Source: an uncultured Phycisphaerales bacterium | GTDB taxonomy: Bacteria; Planctomycetota; Phycisphaerae; WQYP01 | Assembly (NCBI GenBank): GCA_937901265.1 | Contig: CALCHA010000125.1 | Span: forward strand, 1 to 21,502 | DNA length: 21,502 bases | Direction: 5' to 3' | Shown: positions 6,613 to 13,756 of the stretch, piece after piece | Numbering within the stretch: position 1 is the stretch's first letter | Layout of the letters: the number at the start of each line of letters is the position of its first letter | Notes under the pieces: model-generated | Database searches by the model: none | What the model saw: the letters and a program-made list of their open reading frames with translations, nothing else | What the model was told of the DNA's origin: nothing | Program-made: the position numbers and the translations under genes

Positions 6613-8655
6613 CTACGGCTTGACCAGCAGGTAGCCGGCCATTTCCAGATGCAGCGCCGAGCAGAACTCGGTGCAATAGAAGGGGAACACGCCGGATCGA
6701 TCGGCGACGAAGGTGAAGGTTTCCGCGCGTCCCGGTTCAATGCTCAAGTTGATGTTGTAGCCAGAGATTGCGAAGCCGTGGGTGGCGTCCTGCGTGCGCT
6801 CCACGTTGGTGATATGCCAGACCACCTTGTCGCCCTTATTGACGACGACCTGGTCGGGCCTGAAGTGACTTCGCACGGCGGTCATGTAGACGTGCACCGC
6901 GCCATCCCGGCGTTCGATGCGCTCTTTTCCAGGGAGGGCGGCGTCGGGATCAACTTTGCCGGAATTCACATCCCATCCGATTTCCGGATACACGGTGTAA
7001 GGTTTGAGTTTGTCGGCACTGATCATCTGGGCATAGTGCGGTTCCCCGATACCCATCGGCAGGTCGTAGAGGATCTGCATCTTGTCGCCGCCCTGAGAGA
7101 TATCGATGAGCTGCAGATTTTGTGGCAGCAGCGGGCCGGTGGGGAAGAACCGGTCGATGGACCACTTGTTAAGGCTGACGAGGTACTTTCCATCAGGCTT
7201 GGCGGTGTCGCCGCCGGGAATGCAGATGTGGCCGACGTTGTATTGAACCGGGATTTTCGTGACAACCTTCCAGGGACCCTCCGGGTGCAGCGACGAGTAG
7301 TTGCCTCCCAGCGTCCATCGGGCGACCATCGAATCGAGGAACAGCGAAGTGTACGCATAGCCCTTGTCATCAAACTGCGTGTGCAGAGGTCCGAGGCCCA
7401 CTTCAACCTGCGCCTCTTTGATCGAGTCATAATCAAGCACCGGCACGCCGAAGACATCGGGCGTGGACTTTTTGTCCTTGATGGCTTGTTGAATCTTGGC
7501 GAAGCTGTAGACGGTCACGTGCGGATCGAGTTTTCCCGAGGCCACGATGAATTCACCCTTGGGCGAAACATCGACACCATGGGGGCTCTTGGGTTCGGGG
7601 GCGAAGTAGAGCAGCCCATCCTGGATCGCGGTCGTAAGGCGGATGACCGGGAAGCCTTTCATTTTTTCAAACTTGCCGGCCTTGAAATCGGCCTCCGCCG
7701 CTTTCAAATTGATGATGTGCATGTAATCCATGTCACGCTGCGAGGCGCCGGCTTCCATGGGCGGCTTGCCCTCAAGGTCGCCGCCGGTCGCCATTTCGGT
7801 ATTGAACGAATTGCCGAAAACCCAGCCATCACTGACCAGCCGGCCAGACATGAACAGATCTTGTCCGTACGGCGGAAGTTCCATGGCGAACGACTGATCG
7901 ACGTCGATCCGTCCCTTGGCGCGATCAAATTTCCAGAATGTCACCGCCCCACGGTAGCTCTTTTGGTAATCATCGATCGAGGCGTAGGACCAACCCAGCG
8001 GGGCCCCGTACTGGCCACCTTCGATGATGTAATCCGTGTTGGGCGTCACCATCGTTCCGCCGTGATCGTTGAGAATGATCGGATTCTTCACGATCTGCTT
8101 GGTCATCCAATCCTTGAGGTCGATGACCGCCACCCGTGCGTTAGCCTTGTCATTGATGAACAGGAATTGGCCGTCATATTCGGCGTTGGTCTGACTGATC
8201 GCCGGATGGTGCGAATCGCCCCACGTCAGCGGCGTGGTGTCGGAATCGCCGGCACTAATAATGTCCTTTTCCACCGGATAGCCCCAGCCCTGCCATGGCT
8301 CGGGCGTGAAGACGCCGATCGATCGCAGAATACGCATCGATGGCACGCCGATGGCGAACACCTGTCCGGAGTGGCCGCCAGACGCGAACATGATGTAAGG
8401 ATCATGCGTGCCCGACGGGGTGTAGGTCTTGAGGGCCGCGGTGATGTCGTCCGGACTCAGCCCACGCTCCTTGGCGATGGCTTGTATCGAATCTCCACCC
8501 CCGGTGCTGCTGGACTTGGCGGGGGCTGGCGTGTCATCATCGAGGTCGGAGGATTTGCTGCAGGCCCCCAACACTGTCGTCAGGCCCAGCAGCACGGCGA
8601 GCGCGCCGCGCTTGCCGGTACCGGTCGGGAATGTCCAGGCTGGTTGAACTTTCAT
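6613..8655 (-). CDS. nosZ: Nitrous-oxide reductase NosZ, clade II-type lipoprotein form
   Basis: The 680-residue enzyme reduces N2O to N2 with two copper centres. The N-terminus has no twin-arginine motif. It has a Sec-type hydrophobic segment ending in the lipobox LGAC (C32), as in atypical (clade II) NosZ proteins. The seven-bladed propeller shows the histidines expected for CuZ: H149 and H150 in GDSHHP, H198 in NDHGG, H359 in SPHG, H425 in PLHT, H476 in VGHICIP and H540 in EPHY. The C-terminal cupredoxin domain has the CuA ligands H626 (DATHGF), C661, C665, H669 and M672 in FYCTEFCSALHLEM. All copper ligands appear intact, so it should be active. AGGAG lies 9 bases before the ATG. The ATG overlaps the stop of the upstream gene (ATGA). 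Confidence 0.97.
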   Translation of the reverse strand: MKVQPAWTFPTGTGKRGALAVLLGLTTVLGACSKSSDLDDDTPAPAKSSSTGGGDSIQAIAKERGLSPDDITAALKTYTPSGTHDPYIMFASGGHSGQVFAIGVPSMRILRSIGVFTPEPWQGWGYPVEKDIISAGDSDTTPLTWGDSHHPAISQTNAEYDGQFLFINDKANARVAVIDLKDWMTKQIVKNPIILNDHGGTMVTPNTDYIIEGGQYGAPLGWSYASIDDYQKSYRGAVTFWKFDRAKGRIDVDQSFAMELPPYGQDLFMSGRLVSDGWVFGNSFNTEMATGGDLEGKPPMEAGASQRDMDYMHIINLKAAEADFKAGKFEKMKGFPVIRLTTAIQDGLLYFAPEPKSPHGVDVSPKGEFIVASGKLDPHVTVYSFAKIQQAIKDKKSTPDVFGVPVLDYDSIKEAQVEVGLGPLHTQFDDKGYAYTSLFLDSMVARWTLGGNYSSLHPEGPWKVVTKIPVQYNVGHICIPGGDTAKPDGKYLVSLNKWSIDRFFPTGPLLPQNLQLIDISQGGDKMQILYDLPMGIGEPHYAQMISADKLKPYTVYPEIGWDVNSGKVDPDAALPGKERIERRDGAVHVYMTAVRSHFRPDQVVVNKGDKVVWHITNVERTQDATHGFAISGYNINLSIEPGRAETFTFVADRSGVFPFYCTEFCSALHLEMAGYLLVKP

Positions 8656-9770
8656 GTGACAGATCTCCTGAAAGACTTTTCAAAAGCGATTGCTGTTGAT
8701 GCGTTGCTCTCTCGGCCTGGCCGTTCCATCGAGTGATTTCGGAAGAGTCCCGGCCAGACATTCATCGCGGCCCACAAAAGTCCGGCACCTTCCAAGGCCC
8801 ATGCAACCCGCCCCACCGTCGACGGGTCGGCCCGGAACAGGCCGACGAACCGCAGGCTGTCCGCCAGCAATAGGATGGCCGCCACGTGCAGAGACCGTTC
8901 CCTTCGGATGGGTCGGCTTTGGAGCAGCGCCACGACAAGCATCAAGCCAGCCCAGGCCGCCCCACTTCCAATCGCCCGGAAATTCATATCGCCAGAGGCG
9001 GAGTTGGGAAGTTGAAGCAGGGTCCCAAAGACCTGGACGCATCCCACGACACTTGCCCAGATCCACAGGATCAGCAGGACGTTCGAGAAGGGGCGCGGAA
9101 ATACCGCCAATGTCAGCAGCAGTGGCACGCTCAGCACCACCAGCTGCTGCAGAAGTCCCACCATGGCCGCCGACATCAGCGCGTGGCCCGGGTCGGTCAA
9201 CAGCATCCAGATGCCGCCGAGCGCCAGCACATTTTGCAGCACCAGCATTCCCGCGGCCGCGACGAGCAGGGACTCGCGAGCATGGTGCTGTGCGTGTGAC
9301 GGCCATGACAAACGCAATTGCTGAAACAACAGCGTGGCCCCTATCAAACCCAGCATGCCCCCCAGCAGGCCCGCGCCATACAACTGGGCGGACGCCCGCG
9401 GCAGGGTGATCGCCAACGCATCAACCCCCAAAGCGCCGACAACGTATGCCATTGCCACGCAGTTCACCCAAGGCACCAGCCGGTGATTTCCAAAAACCTG
9501 GCGCGAAGCCGCATACAGCATCGCTGCTGCCACCATTTGCACCGCCGCCGACGCCAGGGCAGGGCTTCCCATGAGGCTCATGTCTGCAGCACCCGCCGTG
9601 ACGCTTCGCAATGCCGACATTTGGGTGAACCGCCCTGCGAAGGCTTCGAAGGATGCCAGCACAACAACCACCGCGAGGCCGGCGATCACCGCTAACCCGC
9701 TGCGATCCAAAGACCTCGCGGTTGCCGCGGAAGTAGGGAAAGTGTGCCTGGTTGAGACGACAAAAAGCAC
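8652..9770 (-). CDS. Unrecognised polytopic membrane protein, first gene of the nos operon
   Basis: I do not recognise this family. The protein of 372 residues has about ten hydrophobic helices, starting near residue 25 and spaced to the end, few charged residues within them, and no obvious metal-binding or cofactor motif. Its size and topology are loosely like NnrS, but I see no specific NnrS signature. The stop overlaps the nosZ start by four bases (ATGA), so translation of nosZ is probably coupled to it. The start is uncertain. I chose GTG at 9768-9770 because AAGGG lies 7 bases upstream and a possible promoter lies just before. ATG at 9812 and GTG at 9869 are in frame and would add 14 or 33 residues. 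A role in NosZ assembly, electron supply or signalling is only inferred from position. Confidence 0.65.
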   Translation of the reverse strand: MLFVVSTRHTFPTSAATARSLDRSGLAVIAGLAVVVVLASFEAFAGRFTQMSALRSVTAGAADMSLMGSPALASAAVQMVAAAMLYAASRQVFGNHRLVPWVNCVAMAYVVGALGVDALAITLPRASAQLYGAGLLGGMLGLIGATLLFQQLRLSWPSHAQHHARESLLVAAAGMLVLQNVLALGGIWMLLTDPGHALMSAAMVGLLQQLVVLSVPLLLTLAVFPRPFSNVLLILWIWASVVGCVQVFGTLLQLPNSASGDMNFRAIGSGAAWAGLMLVVALLQSRPIRRERSLHVAAILLLADSLRFVGLFRADPSTVGRVAWALEGAGLLWAAMNVWPGLFRNHSMERPGRESNASTAIAFEKSFRRSVT

Positions 9771-9812
9771 GATGGAACCCTTATCTTGATATTTAGCTCC
9801 AGAACTCCACAT

Positions 9813-9842
9813 ACAGTAATCGAACCCCCGCCGCGTCGTCAA
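9813..9842 (-). promoter_or_regulatory. Possible promoter of the nos operon
   Basis: On the minus strand TTGACG (five of six bases of the -35 consensus) is followed after 18 bases by TACTGT, a weak -10. The start point would fall near 9806, which agrees with the GTG start at 9770. No convincing FNR-type TTGAT-N4-ATCAA box is visible nearby; only a half site (ATCAA) occurs close to 9788. Confidence 0.3.
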
Positions 9843-10013
9843 CAGCTTTTCACGAACAATAAAATTCACGGGTTCCCGGGCGTCCCCATTTGGGCTCCCA
9901 GCGGTGGCGTAACGCAGCGAATCGGCAGCCGCGGGCCGATCCGCTGCGCGCGTGCATGTTTCGCTGGGCGTCTGCGTTAGACTTGGGAGTACATTTCAAC
10001 AGGAGAATCGTGA

Positions 10014-11873
10014 ATGCAGCGTATACAAGCGGTTGCGGTCGTGGCATTGATGGCGGCGGTGGGTGGGGGCGTGCGAGGCGCATGGGCGGCCGACCTCACG
10101 ATGCTGATGAACGGCCAGCCCGCGAAGGTGGGCAATTACAAGTGCGACGACATTCAGTCGCTGGTGCTGGCCAATGGCAAGGTGTCGTTGACGTTCGGCA
10201 AGGACACGCTGGGGGATTTCAGCGCGACGTCGGTGAAGGTGGGAGACAAGGAGATTGCCCACAATCTGCATGGCGTCGAGCCGCGGGATGTGGATCATGG
10301 CCGGACCTTTTACTATGAGTATGGGGCGAGCAGCGGGCGGTTGTGGGCCACGCAGATCAAAATCATCAAGAACACGCCCGAGCTGGTGCACTTTGCCGTG
10401 ATTGATGATGGCACGAGCGCGGACTTTGGGTATAGCGAAAAGCCGGCGCCGGAGACTCCGGCACGTGGCGGCGGTCGCGGGCGGCTGGCACTGGAAGAGC
10501 ACTTTGTGATGGTGCCGGGGATCAGCGGTGTGTATTCGTATGCCATCGTGAACACACCCAATGCGGGCGGGGAGATGCGGACGATGTACCGGTTCGACCG
10601 AGACCTGCTGGATCACGCGTGGACGGTGGAGCATGTAGGCGTACAGCCGAAGTATGCCGATCTGCAGAAGATGCCGAATCTGCAGGATGAGACCTGGAAG
10701 CTGCCCGATGGGACGGTCTATCAGAAGTACGACTACGTGACCTATTTCAGCGAATCGTCGATGTGGGGGCATTTCGGGCATGGGTTCGGGGCGTGGTTCA
10801 TTCCGGTGTCGAAGGAATATTACGCGGGCGGCCCCTATCGGGAGGAGCTTGTGGTGCACCAGGACGCCTTGATTTTGAATTATCTGGGCGGCGGCCATTT
10901 CAGCGGCGGAGGACCGGCGACGAATGGCAAGGCCAAGATGTTTGGGCCATGGCTGGTGTATATGAACAGCGCCCCGACAGAAGATGCGCTCGTGGCGGAC
11001 GCTAAAAAGCAGGCGGCTGCTGAAGAAGCCAAGTGGCCCTACACGTGGGTCGATGAACCCCTATACCCAACCAAGCGGCAGACGGTGACGGGGCGGATTC
11101 ACCTGAGCGATCCCGGCGAAAAGCAGACGGTCGCGAATGCCTGGGTATGCCTTGCGCGGCCGGGGGACAATGTGTACACGCAGGGCGGCGATTTCATTTT
11201 CTATACCAAGGCGGACGCGAACGGCAACTTCACGCTGCCGAACGTGCGTCCGGGGAACTATGCCCTCTACGCGTGGCCCCGCGAGGGATCGATCACTGAT
11301 GAGCTGGAAAAAGATGGCATTGTCATCAAGGCTGGCGAGGGGACGACGGACTTGGGCCAGGTGGAGTGGAAGACGACCAGGCACAACCAGTTTCTCTGGC
11401 AGGTGGGAAAATCGGATGGGCTCGCGGGCGAGTACAAATTCGGCGATCAGCCGCGGAACGTGAAGTGGATCGAGCAGGTGCCGGCAGATTTGACGTTTAT
11501 CATCGGCAAGAGCAAGGAGGCCGAGGACTGGTATTTCGCGCAGGCGAACGTGGGGCACTGGGATATTCAATTTGACGTGAACAAGCCGGTGGGGGCAAAC
11601 GCCTACCTGACGATCGCCGTGGCGGGCGGCGGCGGCGGGCCAAGCGTGCAGGCGGAAGTGAATGGCCAGCCCGTGGGACAGCCGCTGGCACCGGGGAATG
11701 ACTCGTCGACGTATCGATCGGCGAATCGCTCGGGAAAATATGATTTGCGAACGATCACGTTTCCGGGCACCTTGCTCAAGCAAGGGAAAAACACCGTGCG
11801 GCTGAACATGACCAAGACGGGTGGGCGGTGGCGTGGACTGATGTACGACACGATCATGCTCCAAACGGATTGA
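10014..11873 (+). CDS. Secreted rhamnogalacturonan lyase, polysaccharide lyase family 4 type
   Basis: The 619-residue protein resembles bacterial and plant PL4 rhamnogalacturonan endolyases, which cut the rhamnose-galacturonic acid backbone of pectin by beta-elimination. A signal peptide covers residues 1-25 (cleavage AWA|AD). The order of domains fits the family: a large beta-sandwich catalytic domain (about 27-350), an FnIII-like domain (about 365-440, with ADANGNFTLPNVRPGNYALY), and a C-terminal carbohydrate-binding-like beta-sandwich (about 455-617) that ends in the typical YDTIMLQ. I cannot assign catalytic residues with certainty. AGGAGA lies 7 bases before the ATG. It is a single-gene unit, divergent from the nos operon and closed by a clear terminator, with no other pectin genes in the window. 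Confidence 0.85.
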   Translation: MQRIQAVAVVALMAAVGGGVRGAWAADLTMLMNGQPAKVGNYKCDDIQSLVLANGKVSLTFGKDTLGDFSATSVKVGDKEIAHNLHGVEPRDVDHGRTFYYEYGASSGRLWATQIKIIKNTPELVHFAVIDDGTSADFGYSEKPAPETPARGGGRGRLALEEHFVMVPGISGVYSYAIVNTPNAGGEMRTMYRFDRDLLDHAWTVEHVGVQPKYADLQKMPNLQDETWKLPDGTVYQKYDYVTYFSESSMWGHFGHGFGAWFIPVSKEYYAGGPYREELVVHQDALILNYLGGGHFSGGGPATNGKAKMFGPWLVYMNSAPTEDALVADAKKQAAAEEAKWPYTWVDEPLYPTKRQTVTGRIHLSDPGEKQTVANAWVCLARPGDNVYTQGGDFIFYTKADANGNFTLPNVRPGNYALYAWPREGSITDELEKDGIVIKAGEGTTDLGQVEWKTTRHNQFLWQVGKSDGLAGEYKFGDQPRNVKWIEQVPADLTFIIGKSKEAEDWYFAQANVGHWDIQFDVNKPVGANAYLTIAVAGGGGGPSVQAEVNGQPVGQPLAPGNDSSTYRSANRSGKYDLRTITFPGTLLKQGKNTVRLNMTKTGGRWRGLMYDTIMLQTD

Positions 11874-11896
11874 AACGGTGAGGTGCATTTGAGAAA

Positions 11897-11927
11897 CGCC
11901 CGCAGCGACGGCTGCGGGTGTTTTTTT
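11897..11927 (+). terminator. Rho-independent terminator after the rhamnogalacturonan lyase
   Basis: CGCCCGCAGC and GCTGCGGGTG form a 10-bp stem (one G-U wobble) with a GACG loop, followed directly by seven T. It begins 23 bases after the lyase stop. This is the clearest terminator in the window. Confidence 0.93.
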
Positions 11928-11988
11928 ATGCGCCCTGATCGGCCACGCACTTCAGTCGAGGAGAGGCTCGCCGGCATCGTCCTTCAAG

Positions 11989-12013
11989 GGAAATATGCCG
12001 CCGGAATATTTCC
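11989..12013. repeat. AT-rich inverted repeat upstream of the ferritin-like gene
   Basis: GGAAATAT and ATATTTCC are perfect 8-base arms separated by nine bases (GCCGCCGGA), in an otherwise GC-rich gap of about 215 bases between the terminator and the ferritin-like gene. It could be an operator. No good -35/-10 pair was found beside it. An open frame of 56 codons (11928-12098) covers this gap but has no ribosome site. Confidence 0.35.
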
Positions 12014-12142
12014 TGATCCGACCGCTTTGGAAAAGGCGTACAAACACATAGGCGGAGTGATGTCGGTGGCTGCCACACACTTCGCATCGGCCGCCTGATG
12101 ACGGCCGTACCATCCGTTCACGCCATTGAAGGAGCTGTCATC

Positions 12143-12841
12143 ATGCGAGATCTCAAGGACAAGGTAGCGAATTCTCTGTCGGAAAATGAAGCGCCGGCAT
12201 CAAGCGTGTCGCGACGCGGCTTTCTCAGGGGATCGGGGGGCATCGCCTTGGCGGCGGGATCTGCCACGCTGCTCATGGGCTCTCTCACCAAGTCCGCGCG
12301 GGCCGATGACCGCGGTGCGAGTTTGGACTACTTCCGGCAAATTCGGGAACACGAGAATGCTCACGTGACGTTTCTAGCGCAAGCATTGGGACGGCGGGCG
12401 CGAACAAGGCCGACGTTTGTGGGCCTGGCGCAGGACTCCTTCGAAAATTTCGTAATCGTTTCACAGGGGCTGGAGAACACCGGGGTTGCGGCCTACCTGG
12501 GGGCGGCGCCCTATATTTTCAATCAGGACTATCTGGCGGCGGCGGCGTCGATCGCGCTGATCGAAGCGCGGCACGCCGGCTTCTTGAACTATTTCCAGGG
12601 CTCGCCGGTGACCGCCAACATTCTGAATCTGTCAAGCGATAACAGTTTCGAGCAGTCGCTCTCCGCGCGGAAGGTAGGGCTGGTGGCTGGCGGCTTTATC
12701 AAGAGCTTGAATGGCGGGCCCCCGGTGACTTACTCGGGGACGCCTTCAGAGGAGAACGACATTGCTATTTTAAATTTCGCTCTGGCCCTGGAGCTGCTGG
12801 AAGCGGAGTTCTACAACATCAATGCCCCGCTCTATTCCTGA
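12143..12841 (+). CDS. Tat-exported ferritin-like domain protein
   Basis: This 232-residue protein has a twin-arginine signal, S23-R-R-G-F-L followed by an alanine/glycine-rich hydrophobic stretch to about residue 53 (SARA|DD). The mature part is a four-helix ferritin-like fold of the Ferritin_2 type. Likely di-iron ligands are E71-x-x-H74 (in HENAH), E111 in the second helix, E141-x-x-H144 (IEARH) and E217/E220 in LALELLEAEFY. Such proteins are probably exported after folding with metal, but their substrate is generally unknown; iron storage, peroxide removal or a desiccation role are options. The start is ATG at 12143, because AAGGAG lies 8 bases upstream. A longer frame starts at 12098 without a site. 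It is followed by a GC-rich hairpin. Confidence 0.85.
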   Translation: MRDLKDKVANSLSENEAPASSVSRRGFLRGSGGIALAAGSATLLMGSLTKSARADDRGASLDYFRQIREHENAHVTFLAQALGRRARTRPTFVGLAQDSFENFVIVSQGLENTGVAAYLGAAPYIFNQDYLAAAASIALIEARHAGFLNYFQGSPVTANILNLSSDNSFEQSLSARKVGLVAGGFIKSLNGGPPVTYSGTPSEENDIAILNFALALELLEAEFYNINAPLYS

Positions 12842-12869
12842 GGTTCCAGGCGTCGAAACGGATGGCAGG

Positions 12870-12896
12870 GGCTTGCCGCGCCCGGCGCGGCAAGCC
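12870..12896. terminator. Perfect 12-bp hairpin between convergent ferritin-like and toxin genes
   Basis: GGCTTGCCGCGC and GCGCGGCAAGCC pair perfectly over 12 bp around a 3-base loop, 28 bases after the ferritin-like stop. It has no T-run on either strand, so it may act as a bidirectional transcription block or RNA end stabiliser rather than a classical terminator. I saw no second copy in the window. Confidence 0.5.
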
Positions 12897-12943
12897 GGGG
12901 GAGGGAGGGGCGGGGCATTACGATGGAAGGACGTTGGCACCGC

Positions 12944-13331
12944 TTAATAAGGACGAATGACTTTGAGGCCGGGGAAGAGGCGGAAGTCACGGACGTTGAG
13001 GGTGGCGACGGGAAGGTTGAGGCGGAGGGCGGTGGCTGCGATAAGGCAATCGGCGAAACCGAGGTTGTGGGAGAGGTGGAAGCGGGCCAAAAAAAAGCAG
13101 GGCGATGGCGGAGTCGGCTTCATTGGCGTGGAGAAGTTGGAACTGATTGAGAAATCGCAGGAGGCGGCGTTGTTCGGCGGCATCTCGAGTGCCCGACACA
13201 AGTTCGGCAGCGGCGTGCCCGTGCGTTGTGCCCTCGCCAGCGAGAAGAAGCTTCGTCACGTAGGAAACGGCTTTGAGGTGATTGTTTACGGCATCGATGA
13301 GGATCGTGGTATCGATGATCGCTTCAGCCAT
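12944..13331 (-). pseudogene. vapC: VapC-type PIN-domain toxin, reading frame broken at an A8 tract
   Basis: Two overlapping frames together make a full PIN-domain RNase of about 128 residues. The first frame (from ATG at 13331) gives MAEAIIDTTILIDAV and continues to about residue 80. The second frame (ending at TAA, 12944) gives the C-terminal half with GFADCLIAATALRLNLP, NVRDF and PGLKVIRPY. The switch is at eight A on the plus strand (13089-13096), eight T in the mRNA sense; seven would restore one frame. The acidic PIN residues D7, E43, D94 and D115 are all present across the two frames. Read without the shift, the protein stops as a 114-residue form lacking D94 and D115, probably inactive. 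Sequencing error, true mutation or transcript slippage are all possible. The start overlaps the antitoxin by 8 bases. Confidence 0.8.
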
Positions 13332-13593
13332 TGCGGCCTCGGGACTTCATTCGAGAGCGGATGACCTTAACGGCCTCAACGGGGTCCTTGGGAAGATCGG
13401 TGCGATCCTTCCACATGCCCGCGATGCCGCGGACGGCAGCGCTGATTTCGGCCTTGCGGCGGCGCGACTTGCGAGGTGCGGCAGATTTTAGGCCGGCGGA
13501 ATGATCGAAGGTTTCAAGGAATTTAAGGAGGGCCTTCTGCTGGAGAGGCTCGAGACTATCGACACGGGACCGGATTTGTTGGGCAATGGTCAT
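13324..13593 (-). CDS. vapB: VapB-type antitoxin
   Basis: This small protein of 89 residues lies directly upstream of the PIN toxin and overlaps it by 8 bases, the usual layout of an antitoxin-toxin pair. Its N-terminal third (MTIAQQIRSRVDSLEPLQQK) is helical and resembles DUF2281-like antitoxins. The middle is very basic (PRKSRRRK) and the C-terminal part has GMWKDRTDL, typical of the segment that wraps the toxin and blocks its active site. The start at 13591-13593 is chosen because GGAG lies 6 bases upstream. The frame continues further up but that would cover the promoter. The family match is by pattern only. Confidence 0.75.
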   Translation of the reverse strand: MTIAQQIRSRVDSLEPLQQKALLKFLETFDHSAGLKSAAPRKSRRRKAEISAAVRGIAGMWKDRTDLPKDPVEAVKVIRSRMKSRGRNG

Positions 13594-13617
13594 AAAGCGC
13601 TCCGTTGTGGCGAGGAC

Positions 13618-13626
13618 ATTGTAGCA
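13618..13626 (-). promoter_or_regulatory. Extended -10 promoter of the antitoxin-toxin pair
   Basis: The minus strand reads TGC TACAAT, an extended -10 element with five of six consensus bases, 24 bases before the antitoxin ATG. No good -35 is present, as is common for extended -10 promoters. Confidence 0.45.
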
Positions 13627-13672
13627 CAGAAAGTGGGTGTCTCGCACGCGGAAGTTGCAGCGTGACTGGCAA

Positions 13673-13692
13673 GAAAAGCGCTGAGCGTTTTC
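13673..13692 (-). terminator. Possible weak terminator after recG
   Basis: On the minus strand GAAAACGC, TCA, GCGCTTTTC form a short stem with one bulged base, with the T-tract partly inside the stem and followed by TTGCC. It lies about 65 bases after the recG stop and before the antitoxin promoter. Confidence 0.3.
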
Positions 13693-13756
13693 GAATACTG
13701 TCGCGAACAGCAAGCCTAACCCCCGGGGCCGGCACGGGCTGGAAAGTGGACCACAT

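Noticed and set aside
5856..6740. Longer 294-residue version of the LNHYIGM membrane protein
   Set aside because: The extra 69 residues are read out of frame from the end of nosZ, and a strong Shine-Dalgarno site marks the ATG at 6533.
6649..8736. Long plus-strand open frame of 695 codons opposite nosZ
   Set aside because: It is the antisense shadow of nosZ in high-GC DNA. NosZ has all its copper ligands, while the antisense product has no recognisable domain.
9783..9795. Possible FNR/NNR-type box before the nos operon
   Set aside because: Only one half (TTGAT/ATCAA) is present; the partner half at the proper 4-base distance matches poorly.
11928..12098. Small open frame of 56 codons between the lyase terminator and the ferritin-like gene
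   Set aside because: It starts directly at the terminator T-run, has no ribosome binding site and covers an operator-like inverted repeat. Its sequence resembles no family I know.
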